DNA of 64,000 bases from the NCBI RefSeq assembly GCF_011398925.1, contig NZ_AP022842.1, positions 2,902,001-2,966,000 on the forward strand, given 5' to 3'. The translations under genes and the position numbers were made by a program. Below the pieces are notes generated by a model that was given only the letters and a program-made list of their open reading frames with translations, made no database searches and was not told the DNA's origin. Position 1 is the first letter of the stretch. Every line of letters starts with the position of its first letter. This document shows positions 48,195-60,344 of the stretch, one piece after another. This DNA is from Bacillus sp. KH172YL63. GTDB taxonomy: Bacteria > Bacillota > Bacilli > Bacillales > Bacillaceae_B.

Positions 48195-48947
48195 TCACCT
48201 CATAAGTTCTAATTGATAGCTGATGGCTGAGAGTACATATAATGGTGCCGTTTCGGTCCGCAAAATTCTAGGTCCAAGACCGCATGTAAGAAAGCCCTCG
48301 CTCCTCAACAGCTCTATTTCCTTCTCCGATAATCCGCCTTCCGGTCCAAATGCGACCAGGACACTTTGTCCCGGTTCAATGGAAGATAACACTTTATGCA
48401 GATTACCTTTCTCACCGTCCCTTGCATCTTCCTCATATGCGACAAGTTTGTAATCATACTGAGTGCCGGCTTGAATCAATTGCTTGACAGAAACGGGTGC
48501 AGACACCCCGGGAATTAGCAGGCGGTGGGATTGCTCCGCTGCTTCCTTCACAATCTTTTCCCAACGCTCCACCTTTTTCTTCGCTTTCTTCTCGTCCCAT
48601 TTCACAATGGAGCGATCCGCATTAAAAGGGATAAATTGAGTGGCTCCGAGTTCAGTTCCCTTTTGGAGTATCAGCTCCAATTTATCCCCTTTCGGCAGTC
48701 CGCTCGCAATGGTTACTTTAATTGGCAATTCTTTCGCCGATGTTTCCCATTGTACAACTGAAAGCTCGACTGCGTCACTGGAAATCGTTTCAATACGGGT
48801 GATCGCTGATGACTGATCCTTGAAAACAGCGAAGACCTCATCCTCTTCCTTCATTCTCATGACACGGACAATATGATGATAGTCATCCCCTGTAATCTTG
48901 ATCGGATCATTTTCTCGATATAAATCGTCTATAAAATATCGTTGCAT
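48195..48947 (-). CDS. rsmE: 16S rRNA (uracil(1498)-N3)-methyltransferase
   Basis: A 250-residue SPOUT-class methyltransferase. An N-terminal PUA-like domain (about 1-70; MQRYFIDDLYREND, DDYHHIVRVMRM) leads to the knotted domain with LVAFGPEGGLSEKEIELL and LGPRILRTETAPLYVLSA near the end. It methylates U1498 of 16S rRNA. CGGAGTTG precedes the ATG. It is six bases upstream of mtaB. Confidence 0.95.
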   Translation of the reverse strand: MQRYFIDDLYRENDPIKITGDDYHHIVRVMRMKEEDEVFAVFKDQSSAITRIETISSDAVELSVVQWETSAKELPIKVTIASGLPKGDKLELILQKGTELGATQFIPFNADRSIVKWDEKKAKKKVERWEKIVKEAAEQSHRLLIPGVSAPVSVKQLIQAGTQYDYKLVAYEEDARDGEKGNLHKVLSSIEPGQSVLVAFGPEGGLSEKEIELLRSEGFLTCGLGPRILRTETAPLYVLSAISYQLELMR

Positions 48948-48973
48948 GCAGTTCTCAACTCCGCCGTTTATTC

Positions 48974-49918
48974 TTATTTCACTGGTTTCTGTGCGATGAT
49001 CGCAACCCAGTCTTCCATCACCATGACTTCTTCAATCAAGAAGCCTGCTGCTTCCAATGAGTCACGGACCTCTTGCTTCTTAGGCTGGATGATACCGGAC
49101 GTGATGAAATAACCACCCGGTTTTACAAGCTCATAAGCATCCTCTGTAAAGCGAAGGATGATTTCTGCGAGGATGTTTGCGACAATCACATCTGCCTGGC
49201 CTGTTACACCGTTCAATAAATTATTTTCATCGACAGTTACTTTATCCTGAACTTTGTTCAATTTTACATTGAGTCTTGCCGAGCGCACCGCCACTTCATC
49301 AAGATCGTAGGCTCTTACCGAGTCCGCAGACAATAATGCAGAAGCGATCGATAGTACTCCAGAACCGGTTCCTACATCAATGACAGTGTCCTCTGGTTTT
49401 ACGATCCGTTCGAGTGCCTGAATGCACATGACGGTCGTCGGGTGTGTTCCTGTTCCAAATGCCATCCCCGGATCAAGCTCGATGATGAGCTCGTCACTGT
49501 GAACCGGTGTGTACTCTTCCCATGTAGGGACGATCGTGAACTTGTCGGAAATTTTCACAGGATGATAATATTTCTTCCATGCTGTAGCCCATTCCTCTTC
49601 ATTCACTTCAGAGATCTCGACTTTATTTTCACCGATATCGATATCATACGTAACCAGGTTCGTGATGCCCTGCTTGATTTCGTCCACTGTTTCGCCAAGG
49701 AAACTGTTGACCGGCAAGTAAGCTTTGACCATAACACCTTCGCTCGGATAATCATCAGGATTGAGTTGGTAGATCTCACCAAACATATCTTCTCTTTCTT
49801 TCCTTAATTCTGCCGGGTCTTCAATGACCACACCGCTTGCTCCTGATTCATGAAGAATGTTTGAAATCGGCTCTATCGCTTCATTCGTAGTAAGAATACT
49901 GATTTCTGACCATTTCAT
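48974..49918 (-). CDS. prmA: Ribosomal protein L11 methyltransferase
   Basis: A 314-residue SAM-dependent methyltransferase that trimethylates ribosomal protein L11. The SAM motif is [15 protein letters not shown] (about 180-194), with [14 protein letters not shown] before it and [12 protein letters not shown] after it. The N-terminal domain (about 1-60) recognises L11. It follows dnaJ by 23 bases, as in B. subtilis (yqeT). Confidence 0.96.
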   Translation of the reverse strand: MKWSEISILTTNEAIEPISNILHESGASGVVIEDPAELRKEREDMFGEIYQLNPDDYPSEGVMVKAYLPVNSFLGETVDEIKQGITNLVTYDIDIGENKVEISEVNEEEWATAWKKYYHPVKISDKFTIVPTWEEYTPVHSDELIIELDPGMAFGTGTHPTTVMCIQALERIVKPEDTVIDVGTGSGVLSIASALLSADSVRAYDLDEVAVRSARLNVKLNKVQDKVTVDENNLLNGVTGQADVIVANILAEIILRFTEDAYELVKPGGYFITSGIIQPKKQEVRDSLEAAGFLIEEVMVMEDWVAIIAQKPVK

Positions 49919-49941
49919 TGATCTACCAACTCCGTTCTGAG

Positions 49942-51066
49942 TTATTCGCCTTTAAAGGCTTTTTTTACTTTATCAAAAAAACTTTCATGCTGTTCATCAG
50001 GGACCTGACCGCTGATATCTGCAAATTCTCTTAGTAATTGTTTTTGTTTATCCGTTAATTTTGACGGGGTGACAACCTTTACCTGTACATGCTGGTCACC
50101 GGTGCCATATCCTCTTACATTTGGAACCCCTTTGCCTTTCAGGCGGAATCTTGTGCCTGTTTGCGTTCCTGCAGGGACTTTCAGTTTCACTTTGCCGTGC
50201 AGCGTAGGCACTTCGATTTCATCCCCGAGTGCAGCCTGTGCAAACGTCACCGGCATCTCGCAGTAAATGTCATCACCGTTTCGTTCAAAGAAATCATGGG
50301 AACGCACATGGAATACAACATAAAGGTCGCCTGCCGGACCGCCGTTGATTCCCGGTTCACCCTGTCCGGTTACGCGCAGTTGTTGACCATCGTCGATACC
50401 AGCCGGGATCTTGACAGCAATTTTGCGGCGCTTTTGCACTTTCCCTGCTCCGCCACATGTCTTACATCTTTCCTTGATTTCTTTCCCTGTACCGTTACAG
50501 TAATGACAGACGCGTCTGTTCACGATCCGGCCGAAAGGTGTGTTTTGTTCCACATTCAATTGACCCGATCCATTACAATGTGAACATGTATTGACCTTCG
50601 TGCCAGGCTTGGCACCTGAACCGTCGCAAGTATCACATTCTTCTTCTCTCGGAATTTCGATTTCTGTGTCTTTTCCAAAGACCGCTTCTTCAAAGTTCAA
50701 GGACATTGTGTACTGAAGATCGGCACCCTGCCTTGGGGCATTTGGATCTCTTCTGCGGCCACCGCCGCCTCCGAAGAACGTATTGAAGATATCTTCAAAT
50801 CCTCCGAAACCGCCGCCGCCAAAGTCACCGCCTCCGAAGCCCTGATTAGGGTCCGTATGGCCGAAACGATCATATTGCGCACGTTTTTGGTCATCGCTCA
50901 GCACTTCATAAGCCTCTGAAATCTCTTTAAACTTTTCATCCGCATCCGCTTCTTTATTAATATCCGGATGATATTTTTTGGAGAGCTTGCGGTATGCTTT
51001 TTTCATTTCATCTTTTGAGGCACCTTTACTAACGCCCAGAACCTCATAATAGTCCCGTTTACTCAT
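49942..51066 (-). CDS. dnaJ: Chaperone protein DnaJ
   Basis: A 374-residue type I Hsp40 co-chaperone of DnaK. The J domain (1-70) has the HPD tripeptide (KKYHPDINK). A Gly/Phe-rich region (about 75-115) follows, then four CxxCxGxG zinc repeats ([32 protein letters not shown]; about 145-205) and the substrate-binding C-terminal domains. GGAGTGG precedes ATG 51066. Confidence 0.98.
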   Translation of the reverse strand: MSKRDYYEVLGVSKGASKDEMKKAYRKLSKKYHPDINKEADADEKFKEISEAYEVLSDDQKRAQYDRFGHTDPNQGFGGGDFGGGGFGGFEDIFNTFFGGGGGRRRDPNAPRQGADLQYTMSLNFEEAVFGKDTEIEIPREEECDTCDGSGAKPGTKVNTCSHCNGSGQLNVEQNTPFGRIVNRRVCHYCNGTGKEIKERCKTCGGAGKVQKRRKIAVKIPAGIDDGQQLRVTGQGEPGINGGPAGDLYVVFHVRSHDFFERNGDDIYCEMPVTFAQAALGDEIEVPTLHGKVKLKVPAGTQTGTRFRLKGKGVPNVRGYGTGDQHVQVKVVTPSKLTDKQKQLLREFADISGQVPDEQHESFFDKVKKAFKGE

Positions 51067-51183
51067 TAAAACACCACTCCCGAATCCTTTGCATAAAGGT
51101 TATTTTAACATTCCGCTTTCACTATTATCAATAAAAAGTGAATATTCATCTTAAATGTCCCGGAATAATCCCGGCAATCATAG

Positions 51184-51227
51184 AAAAAGTCAAAGCCAAG
51201 AACCGCCCTGACTTTGACTTTTTCGTT
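51184..51227 (-). terminator. Hairpin between dnaK and dnaJ
   Basis: AAAAAGTCAAAG pairs perfectly with CTTTGACTTTTT around a 16-base loop on the minus strand. It lies inside the operon, so it probably reduces rather than abolishes downstream expression. Confidence 0.75.
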
Positions 51228-51236
51228 CGAACTGGA

Positions 51237-53102
<1,866 letters not shown>

Positions 53103-53105
53103 TTA

Positions 53106-53669
53106 TTATTGATTGACCTTCACCATGGAAGGACGGATTACTCTGTCTTTCAGTTTGTATCCCTTTTGGAATTCTTCTACCACGACATTGCTGTCGAAGT
53201 TCTCATCTTCGACTTGCATGACCGCTTGGTGCAAATGGGGATCAAACTCCTGACCCACTGCTTCGATCGGTTCCACTCCCTCTTTCTTAAGGGCGTCAAC
53301 AAGACTTCTGTGGACCATTTCCATTCCTTGAAGCAGTTGTTTCGTTTGCTCGTTATCAGCTTCTATATTCAAAGCACGCTCGAAATTATCAAGTGCTGGC
53401 AATAGTTCTGTAATCAATCCTTGAGCACGATATTTCTCCTTCGCCTCATTTTCAACATTGACGCGACGGCGGAAATTATCGAAATCTGCACGCAGTCTGA
53501 GATAGCGGTTTTCAGATTCATTCAGCTTTTCCTCTAATTGTGAAAGCTCATCTGATGGTTGCTGCTCTTCTGCTGCTTCTTCAGCTTGAGGCGCTTCAGC
53601 GAATACTTCTTCCACTTCGCCGTTTTCCTCTTTCATTTCCTGCTGCTCTTGTTTTGTTTCTTCAGACAT
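53106..53669 (-). CDS. grpE: Nucleotide exchange factor GrpE
   Basis: A 187-residue GrpE that releases ADP from DnaK. A disordered acidic N-terminus (about 1-45) is followed by the long dimerising helix ([20 protein letters not shown]) and a C-terminal beta domain ([16 protein letters not shown] and [12 protein letters not shown]). ATG 53669 is seven bases after AAGGAGG; the longer frame starts with a GTG inside the ribosome-binding site. Confidence 0.97.
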   Translation of the reverse strand: MSEETKQEQQEMKEENGEVEEVFAEAPQAEEAAEEQQPSDELSQLEEKLNESENRYLRLRADFDNFRRRVNVENEAKEKYRAQGLITELLPALDNFERALNIEADNEQTKQLLQGMEMVHRSLVDALKKEGVEPIEAVGQEFDPHLHQAVMQVEDENFDSNVVVEEFQKGYKLKDRVIRPSMVKVNQ

Positions 53670-53776
53670 AACATTCACCTCCTTAAAAATCCTGACTGCT
53701 TTTCTTGCTATACGTACGCTGTAAGGAGCCGAAAAAAATGTTTCCGGACCTTATTTTCCTTTATTCAATATGTCCA

Positions 53777-54811
53777 CTAATCATCACTTTGATACAGCTT
53801 GGTAAGGACCTTGGACATATCGTTTGAGAAGAAATTAAGTAAGCTTACGACACGGGAATACTCCATGCGGGTAGGCCCGATGATCGCAATGGAACCTAAT
53901 TGCTCTTTGCCGATTGTATAAGTAGCGGTTATGAGACTGCAATTCTCCATAGCGAGATGATCATTTTCTTTGCCTATCTTGATGTTCAACCCTGTCGCTG
54001 ACGGGCGTATCAGGTTATAGATGCTATCTTCCTGTTCAATCATTTCCAGGAGCATCCGTACTTTTTGCACGTCGTTAAACTCGGGCTGGTTCAAAATATT
54101 GGTCTTGCCGCCAAAGAACAGTTTGTCTGTGACTGACGGGTTCAGGGATTCGGTGATGGAATGCAGGATAAAATCGTAATTCTGGATATGCTCTTTCAGT
54201 AAAAGGGCGACCTCCTTGAAAATTTTATCATGCAGTTCACTGATCGGGACACCTGAGAGCCGGTCATTCAAAATATGGACGAGTTTTTCAAGTTCTGCAG
54301 CATCCATGGTAGGCGGGATATGGAACAATTTGTTCTCAACATGTCCGTTATCCGTCACGATGATGGCGATCGCCGTATCTTTATTCAAAGGAATCAACTG
54401 AATCTTCTTCAATTTATTTTCCTTCAGGTCTGGACCCAATACGATCGTCGTGTAATTCGTCAGCTCTGAAAGGATCTTCGCAGACTTCTGGACGACCTTC
54501 TCCAATTCATACATGCGCTCTGTAAAGATGGAACGAAGTGCGTGCACATCGTTTCTCTTCAGCTTTTGCGGAGACAGCATATGGTCAACATAGTAACGGT
54601 ATCCCTTTTCGGACGGAACACGCCCTGAGGATGTATGTGTTTTTTCAAGAAAACCCAATTCCTCCAAATCAGCCATTTCATTTCGGATCGTGGCCGAGCT
54701 GAAGGAAATCTCATCCTTCTTGGACAAGCTTCTTGAACCGACGGGCTGAGCCGACAGAATGAAATCATCTATAATCACTTGAAGAATTAGAAGTTGTCGA
54801 TCTGTTAACAA
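53777..54811 (-). CDS. hrcA: Heat-inducible transcription repressor HrcA
   Basis: A 344-residue repressor of class I heat-shock genes. It has a winged-helix N-terminus (about 1-75; [40 protein letters not shown]), then a GAF-like dimerisation domain. TTG 54811 reproduces the known family start [10 protein letters not shown] and is six bases after AGGGGTG; the frame also has ATG at 54817 and 54814. It is the first gene of the operon and autoregulated through the CIRCE element 15 bases upstream. Confidence 0.96.
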   Translation of the reverse strand: MLTDRQLLILQVIIDDFILSAQPVGSRSLSKKDEISFSSATIRNEMADLEELGFLEKTHTSSGRVPSEKGYRYYVDHMLSPQKLKRNDVHALRSIFTERMYELEKVVQKSAKILSELTNYTTIVLGPDLKENKLKKIQLIPLNKDTAIAIIVTDNGHVENKLFHIPPTMDAAELEKLVHILNDRLSGVPISELHDKIFKEVALLLKEHIQNYDFILHSITESLNPSVTDKLFFGGKTNILNQPEFNDVQKVRMLLEMIEQEDSIYNLIRPSATGLNIKIGKENDHLAMENCSLITATYTIGKEQLGSIAIIGPTRMEYSRVVSLLNFFSNDMSKVLTKLYQSDD

Positions 54812-54825
54812 CATCATCACCCCTG

Positions 54826-54852
54826 TTAGCACTCTCTCTGAACGAGTGCTAA
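54826..54852. promoter_or_regulatory. CIRCE operator (HrcA binding site)
   Basis: TTAGCACTC-N9-GAGTGCTAA, a perfect match to the CIRCE consensus, between the promoter and hrcA. Confidence 0.98.
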
Positions 54853-54863
54853 ATCTAATTAAT

Positions 54864-54892
54864 AAATTATCAAATCAGAAAAGGGATGTCAA
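54864..54892 (-). promoter_or_regulatory. Sigma-A promoter of the hrcA-dnaK operon
   Basis: TTGACA and TAATTT with a 17-bp spacer on the minus strand; transcription would begin next to CIRCE. Confidence 0.85.
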
Positions 54893-54948
54893 TATATTAG
54901 ATTGTCTCTTTTCTCAGTCTTCTTTCAGGCCTATAAAAAGAGAGTATG

Positions 54949-55073
54949 GGTTGATTTCTGCTTCAGGTGACCGCTTCCCCCGTGACTTGAGTAGCGCACG
55001 TCGGGCAAAAAGCCCTGTGAGTCTCCGCTTTCACGCGGTTCCCGGAGGATTAGGAGCACCCACCCTCAATCAG
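54949..55073. mobile_element. Decayed copy of the terminal-inverted-repeat element
   Basis: It begins GGTTGATTTCTGCTTCAGGTG. Its complement aligns with the right end of the 44819-44946 element (AAGCG..CTG.AGC.GAAATCAACC). The far end keeps GGAG and CTCAATCAG remnants at the expected distance of about 125 bp. The interior has diverged. It lies between hemW and hrcA. Confidence 0.6.
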
Positions 55074-55083
55074 ATAAGGGTAA

Positions 55084-56211
55084 TTAGATCACACCCAGGA
55101 ATGATTGAAACACTTCATTTCCAAGAAAACGTCCCTGTTTCGTGAGCGCGACCCGGTCATCATCGACAGCAAGCAGTTCCCTCTTCACCATTTCATCTAT
55201 GGATGCTCCAAAGACCGATTCGATACTGCAGCCGAATTTCTGCTGAAAGATTTCCTTACTGACTCCCTCTACTTTACGAAGGCCGAGGAACATTTCTTCC
55301 TCCATCTTCTCTGACTGGGTGACCTGATGCTCCTGAATCGTCGGGAGTGAACCGTTCCCGATCGGATCCATATATTTCTTGAGGGGACCATAGTTCGAAT
55401 AACGTACTCCGTTTATATAACCATGTGCACCTGCACCTAAACCATAATATTCATTGTTGTCCCAATACACCAGGTTATGTTTGCTTTCATAACCCTGTTT
55501 CGCAAAGTTGCTGATTTCATACTGATTGATACCGTACTTCGCCATCGTTTCAATCAATAAGTCGTACATAGCCGCTTCCTGATCCTGAGATGGAAGTGAC
55601 AGCTTCCCTTTTCTCATTAAATTATAGAAAACCGTTTTCGGCTCCACGATCAATGAGTAAGCAGAATAATGGGGAAGGTCAAGATCCAGCGCCTTCTTTA
55701 AAGTATCTTCAAAGTCTTCTTCCGTTTGCTTCGGAAGACTGTAAATCAAATCAATGCTGATATTTGAAAATCCCACTCTTTGAGCGTTCTCAACAGAAGT
55801 ATACACATCACTGCTTTTATGTGTCCGGCCGATCCCTTTGAGCAGTTCGTCATTGAAAGACTGGACGCCGAAACTCAATCGGTTCACCCCGTGATCTTTC
55901 AAAACGCGGAGTTTGTCTTCCGATAAATCGCCGGGATTTGCTTCGAAAGTGAATTCCCCGTTTTCAAACGGCAGGTGGGATGTGATCGATTCGCACAGCT
56001 TATCCAACTGGCCTGCATCCAGGGACGTCGGGGTTCCGCCGCCGACAAAGATCGTGTCAAGCTTCTCCCGAGAGACAACCCTTTGCTTCATCTCTTCCCC
56101 GAGGCTGTTTAAATACCCATCAACCGGCTGGCCCTCCAGAAAGATTTTATTAAAATCACAATAGTGACAAATATGTTCGCAAAAAGGTATATGAATATAC
56201 GCTGATTTCAC
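55084..56211 (-). CDS. hemW: Radical-SAM haem chaperone HemW
   Basis: A 375-residue HemN-like radical-SAM protein. The cluster motif CEHICHYC is at residues 11-18, with FVGGGTPTSL and RLSFGVQSF typical of the family. Its lack of extra CPO residues and the pattern of the family place it as HemW, a haem-transfer protein, rather than a true coproporphyrinogen oxidase. GTG 56211 gives the family start MKSAYIHIPFC; a TTG one codon upstream is equally near the AAAGGAGGG site. It follows lepA behind a terminator. Confidence 0.93.
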   Translation of the reverse strand: MKSAYIHIPFCEHICHYCDFNKIFLEGQPVDGYLNSLGEEMKQRVVSREKLDTIFVGGGTPTSLDAGQLDKLCESITSHLPFENGEFTFEANPGDLSEDKLRVLKDHGVNRLSFGVQSFNDELLKGIGRTHKSSDVYTSVENAQRVGFSNISIDLIYSLPKQTEEDFEDTLKKALDLDLPHYSAYSLIVEPKTVFYNLMRKGKLSLPSQDQEAAMYDLLIETMAKYGINQYEISNFAKQGYESKHNLVYWDNNEYYGLGAGAHGYINGVRYSNYGPLKKYMDPIGNGSLPTIQEHQVTQSEKMEEEMFLGLRKVEGVSKEIFQQKFGCSIESVFGASIDEMVKRELLAVDDDRVALTKQGRFLGNEVFQSFLGVI

Positions 56212-56243
56212 CAAGTTTCTCCCTCCTTTTTGTGCATTCATAG

Positions 56244-56292
56244 AGAAAAGGGGGTAAGCAGCGCTTGTAGTGACAAGCCACTTCCCCCCTTT
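56244..56292 (-). terminator. Terminator of lepA
   Basis: AAAGGGGG with CCCCCTTTT, plus an inner AAGTGGCTTGT/ACAAGCGCTGCTT stem, forms a long hairpin just after the lepA stop on the minus strand. Confidence 0.8.
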
Positions 56293-56304
56293 ATCATCGA
56301 ACTT

Positions 56305-58137
56305 TTATTTTTTATCCGTATCATCCATTTTCAGGACGGCCATGAAGGCTTCTTGTGGTACTTCAACATTCCCGACAGATTTCATACGTTTTTTACCTTC
56401 TTTTTGCTTATCAAGAAGTTTACGTTTACGTGAAATATCTCCACCGTAACATTTCGCAAGGACGTTCTTACGGATCGCCTTGATGGTCGATCTCGCGACA
56501 ATCTTCTGTCCGATCGCTGCCTGTACCGGCACCTCGAATTGCTGTCTTGGAATTAATTCCTTCAGCTTTTCTACAATCAATTTACCGCGCTCATAAGCGA
56601 AATCACGGTGAACGATGAAGCTTAATGCATCGACGTTTTCGGCATTCAAGAGAATATCCATTTTCACAAGCTTGGATTCTTTGTATCCGATCAGCTCGTA
56701 ATCGAAAGACGCATATCCTTTCGTGTTGGACTTCAATTGATCGAAGAAATCATAGACGATTTCTGCAAGCGGGATTTCGTACACGATATTCACACGTGCC
56801 TCATCCATATACTGCATGTCGATGAAGTTTCCGCGTTTGCCTTGACAAAGCTCCATGACAGCACCCACATAATCATTCGGCACCATGATCGTCGCTTTGA
56901 CGTATGGCTCTTCCACATGATCTACTTTCTGCGGATCCGGCATCATGGACGGATTGTCGACTCTCACTTCTTCCCCGTCTGTCAATTTCACATGATAGAT
57001 TACGCTTGGCGCAGTCGTGATCAGGTCGATCTTGAATTCACGCTCGATCCGTTCCTGGATGATCTCCATATGAAGAAGTCCAAGGAATCCGCAGCGGAAT
57101 CCAAATCCTAATGCCTGGGATGTTTCCGGCTCATATTGCAGGGCCGAATCATTCAACTCAAGCTTTTCAAGCGCTTCTCTTAAATCGTTATAGCGGTTTG
57201 AATCAATTGGATATAATCCGCAGTACACCATCGGGTTCATTCGTCGGTAACCTGGAAGGGCCTCTTCTGCAGGATGGTTCGCAAGCGTGATGGTATCCCC
57301 TACGCGGGTATCCCCAACATTCTTGATTGCTGCAGTCAAGTATCCAACATCCCCGACCGTCAGTTCTTTTTGTCCGGTCGCTTTCGGGGTGAAGACACCG
57401 ATCTCGGTTACTTCGAACTCCTTGCCGGTTGCCATCATGCGGACTTTATCCCCTACTTTGACGCTTCCTTCCATCACACGGATGTATGCAACGACCCCTC
57501 TGTACGCATCATACAAAGAGTCAAAGATCAATGCCTTCAACGGGGCATCCGGATCTCCTTGTGGGGCTGGAACCTTTTCCACTACCTGCTCAAGGATTTC
57601 TTCAATCCCGATGCCGGCTTTCGCTGATGCAAGCACCGCCTCAGACGCATCAAGTCCAATGACATCTTCGACTTCTTGACGGACCCGTTCAGGATCAGCT
57701 GCCGGCAGGTCGATCTTGTTGATGACCGGCAGGATTTCAAGATTGTTATCCAAGGCTAGATATACGTTGGCAAGCGTCTGGGCTTCAATCCCCTGAGCGG
57801 CATCCACAACCAGGACGGCCCCTTCACACGCAGCTAAACTGCGGGATACTTCGTATGTAAAGTCTACGTGCCCCGGTGTATCAATCAGGTGGAAGATATA
57901 CTCTTCTCCATCCTTTGCTTGATACTTTAATTGCACAGAATTTAATTTAATCGTGATTCCACGTTCTCTTTCAAGATCCATCGAATCCAATAATTGCTCT
58001 TTCATTTCACGGGCAGTCAATGCTTTCGTCTTCTCAAGAATACGATCGGCAAGGGTAGATTTCCCATGGTCGATATGAGCGATGATTGAGAAGTTTCTAA
58101 TTCTCGATTGTCTTTCTAACTTTTCTTCACGGTTCAT
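56305..58137 (-). CDS. lepA: Elongation factor 4 (LepA)
   Basis: A 610-residue translational GTPase that acts on stalled or assembling ribosomes. G1 is AHIDHGKST (20-28), followed by G3 DTPGHVDF and G4 [11 protein letters not shown]-like domains II, III and V follow, and the unique C-terminal domain ends with [23 protein letters not shown] 58137 follows AGGAGTTG; nine extra codons upstream are unsupported. Confidence 0.98.
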   Translation of the reverse strand: MNREEKLERQSRIRNFSIIAHIDHGKSTLADRILEKTKALTAREMKEQLLDSMDLERERGITIKLNSVQLKYQAKDGEEYIFHLIDTPGHVDFTYEVSRSLAACEGAVLVVDAAQGIEAQTLANVYLALDNNLEILPVINKIDLPAADPERVRQEVEDVIGLDASEAVLASAKAGIGIEEILEQVVEKVPAPQGDPDAPLKALIFDSLYDAYRGVVAYIRVMEGSVKVGDKVRMMATGKEFEVTEIGVFTPKATGQKELTVGDVGYLTAAIKNVGDTRVGDTITLANHPAEEALPGYRRMNPMVYCGLYPIDSNRYNDLREALEKLELNDSALQYEPETSQALGFGFRCGFLGLLHMEIIQERIEREFKIDLITTAPSVIYHVKLTDGEEVRVDNPSMMPDPQKVDHVEEPYVKATIMVPNDYVGAVMELCQGKRGNFIDMQYMDEARVNIVYEIPLAEIVYDFFDQLKSNTKGYASFDYELIGYKESKLVKMDILLNAENVDALSFIVHRDFAYERGKLIVEKLKELIPRQQFEVPVQAAIGQKIVARSTIKAIRKNVLAKCYGGDISRKRKLLDKQKEGKKRMKSVGNVEVPQEAFMAVLKMDDTDKK

Positions 58138-58251
58138 TATACGTTCAACTCCTGTTATTTCCACACATGTACACTATTTTGAATTATAGCAGTAGACTAT
58201 ATATTATTCAATGTAAAGTAAAAGGCTATGCAGAATTCCCTCAAGCCTCCC

Positions 58252-58313
58252 ATAAAAAAATCCGAACACAACCGATACGTAACAAAGACATCGATTGAGC
58301 ATTCGGATTTTCT
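58252..58313 (-). terminator. Terminator of the gpr-spoIIP-yqxA region
   Basis: AAATCCGAA/TTCGGATTT and inner CAATCGAT/ATCGGTTG stems precede a run of seven T on the minus strand, 24 bases past the yqxA stop. The outer arms resemble the module at 11090 and 44579. Confidence 0.85.
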
Positions 58314-58336
58314 TATGTCCCGATACACTTAATAAG

Positions 58337-58672
58337 TTAAATAAGCGATGCAATGAAATCCACGATCTCGCTGGTTATGCCTGCGATCGTGTCGGCGAGC
58401 ACTTTGCCGATCGAGGAAAATGCATTGAAGGCTTTCATCTCTTCCAACTTCTCTTTCTTTTCACTGAGCGTCTTCGACTCTACCTCATTTCCAAGAATCG
58501 ACGCCTCCACATTCCCGTCCCCGTCCTGTGTCACGCCGACAGGAGGGGTGAATTGCTGCTCGTCATGCCCCTTCATTTCAACGATCCCCTGATTCGCATA
58601 TTGCATGCCGATCAACACACCAAGAAATAAGGCGGAGACGAGAAGAGCACATTTAAAAAAGAATTTTGTCAT
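58337..58672 (-). CDS. yqxA: DUF3679 family protein YqxA
   Basis: A 111-residue protein with an N-terminal membrane anchor (about 5-25; FKCALLVSALFLGVLIGMQY) and a short extracytoplasmic or lumenal part. It matches YqxA, encoded after spoIIP in B. subtilis. It lies 18 bases after spoIIP with an AAAGGATG site, so it is cotranscribed and probably expressed during sporulation. Function is unknown. Confidence 0.88.
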   Translation of the reverse strand: MTKFFFKCALLVSALFLGVLIGMQYANQGIVEMKGHDEQQFTPPVGVTQDGDGNVEASILGNEVESKTLSEKKEKLEEMKAFNAFSSIGKVLADTIAGITSEIVDFIASLI

Positions 58673-58690
58673 GATCAGTCATCCTTTCCT

Positions 58691-59893
58691 TTACTGACTC
58701 AGAGGGGGGACGTCTTGGTTCACCTTTTCTGCCTGCCAGTAGTAGTCTGCGAATACTTCCGCGAAAGCGCCGGCCGTCCTGTCCAATTCCTCAAATGTAT
58801 TATCAACTCCGCCAAACTCTACAAGCATGGCATTACTAGAAAGATCTTGGTTGAATTTCCCGTTTGTACCGCTTCCCTTTTTCGCAATCACCCCACGTGA
58901 GATACCTTTGTACGTGGATTCGAGCAACCGGTGAAGTTCGGTTGCGACTTTGAGGTTTTCCTCATAATTCGGATGTTCTTCCCCTACAACAAAGGCAAGC
59001 TTCGCATATGTCTTTCCGTTGATCGTGCCGGTTGTCACCTTTCTTCTTTGTGAGTCCCGATGGATATCAACCAGATACAGCAAGTCTTTGTTGCTCGTCA
59101 TGGCCGCCTGCACCAACGGCCTCGACTCTTGATAGGCAGACCAGTAATCCAGCCCTTTGTTATGGAGATTCTGAATGACATCTGTTTTGTCTATACTCGT
59201 TCCGATCCCGAGCGTCTCCAGATCCTCCTTCACCATGTCACCGACTTTGGTGACGTTAATCTTCGAATGCATGGCTAAATCAGGATTGCTCACGCCTTCG
59301 AGATAAGGAAGGTATGATTCACGGGTGTGGGTAAAGTAAAGATGCACAGTCTTCTTATTACCGGTGGACAATGGCGGTGCAACATCTCCGCCTTTACTCT
59401 CCGATCCCTTCACGTCATCAAGATTTTTGAGCGGTGCGTCATTACCAGCATCAAGCGCTTCAGGAGGCGGGACCGATTCAATCGGCATATTGGTAAAGTC
59501 TGTCCCGTCCCCCGCCACCAGGATCTCTCCGTCGAAAATGGAGAATCCCGGCAATTCACGCCCAAGGAAACTTCTCGGATCTTCGAAGCGGATATTGGTG
59601 GCGACCTGGAACATAGCAGAAGATAGGCTCGGTAATGCCTCCTCTTCCTCAGGCAGTATGTGATGAAAAGACCGGTTTTCGAGAGCAAGGATTTTATACA
59701 GCGTTTTTCCTGTCACATGGGAAGCCGCTTGATTCAATGAATTCGATGTGATTCTGTACTCCGGGTTCAAAGAAGTGAGGAGACCGGTGATTGAAAAGAC
59801 CGAAAGCAATACACTGATGAAGATCAGCACACCTTTTACGATCGAGGTCATATTGATAGCGACAACATAAGTCGGGGGTTTATATGATCCCAT
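58691..59893 (-). CDS. spoIIP: Stage II sporulation protein P (SpoIIP)
   Basis: A 400-residue membrane-anchored peptidoglycan amidase/endopeptidase that, with SpoIID and SpoIIM, drives septal thinning and engulfment. A signal-anchor helix (about 17-40) precedes a variable region and the catalytic domain (about 185-395). Signature sequences are HLYFTHTRESYLPYL, YLVDIHRDSQRRKVT (metal residues) and SSNAMLVEFGGVDNTFEEL. ATG 59893 follows AAAGGGTGAG. Confidence 0.96.
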   Translation of the reverse strand: MGSYKPPTYVVAINMTSIVKGVLIFISVLLSVFSITGLLTSLNPEYRITSNSLNQAASHVTGKTLYKILALENRSFHHILPEEEEALPSLSSAMFQVATNIRFEDPRSFLGRELPGFSIFDGEILVAGDGTDFTNMPIESVPPPEALDAGNDAPLKNLDDVKGSESKGGDVAPPLSTGNKKTVHLYFTHTRESYLPYLEGVSNPDLAMHSKINVTKVGDMVKEDLETLGIGTSIDKTDVIQNLHNKGLDYWSAYQESRPLVQAAMTSNKDLLYLVDIHRDSQRRKVTTGTINGKTYAKLAFVVGEEHPNYEENLKVATELHRLLESTYKGISRGVIAKKGSGTNGKFNQDLSSNAMLVEFGGVDNTFEELDRTAGAFAEVFADYYWQAEKVNQDVPPLSQ

Positions 59894-60160
59894 CCTCTCA
59901 CCCTTTCTATTTCTCAACTCTAGTACAATCTATGACAATGCTAGAGCTGATAGAACTCCATTTAGTAGTCATTATGATGTTTTCCGATGAAAATTAAACA
60001 GGGGACTCTATTATTTTCGTAGGGGGAGAGGAATCTATGATTGTGGAAATCTTTTCAGTCTGAAAAGAGCTTGTTTATCGTTATATTCAAGTAAATGGAT
60101 CGCTCATGTCTTTCAAACGGAGGATCAGGTGAGGATCGAGGAGGCGTAAAGGGAGGATAA

Positions 60161-60266
60161 CGGCGAAATGTTTACTTTATCGGCGAAATCTCAGATATAA
60201 CGGCGATATTTTCATTTTATCGGCGAAATCCCGAATTTAACGGCGATATCCTATTTTTATCGGCGA
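60161..60266. repeat. Helically phased CGGCGA array (six copies, exactly 20 bp apart)
   Basis: CGGCGA starts at 60161, 60181, 60201, 60221, 60241 and 60261. The context alternates: TAACGGCGAWAT then TATCGGCGAAAT, so a 40-bp dimer is repeated three times. The sequence between is AT-rich. It is gene-free and downstream of gpr. Confidence 0.93.
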
Positions 60267-60295
60267 ACCGCCTTATCCTGTTAAACGTTACAAAT

Positions 60296-60334
60296 CAAAA
60301 CGCCCCAGGCGGGTTCCCCACCTAGAGGCGTCAT
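60296..60334 (-). terminator. Terminator of gpr
   Basis: ACGCCTCTAGG and CCTGGGGCGT form an interrupted stem around TGGGGAACCCG on the minus strand, followed by TTTTG. Confidence 0.7.
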
Positions 60335-60344
60335 CACTTCATGC

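Larger units (their letters stand above)
59894..60344. other. Intergenic region upstream of spoIIP
   Basis: About 450 bases between gpr and spoIIP. It holds the gpr terminator and the phased CGGCGA array. The spoIIP promoter should be within the first 150 bases upstream, but I could not fix a sigma-E or sigma-F/G match. Confidence 0.55.
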
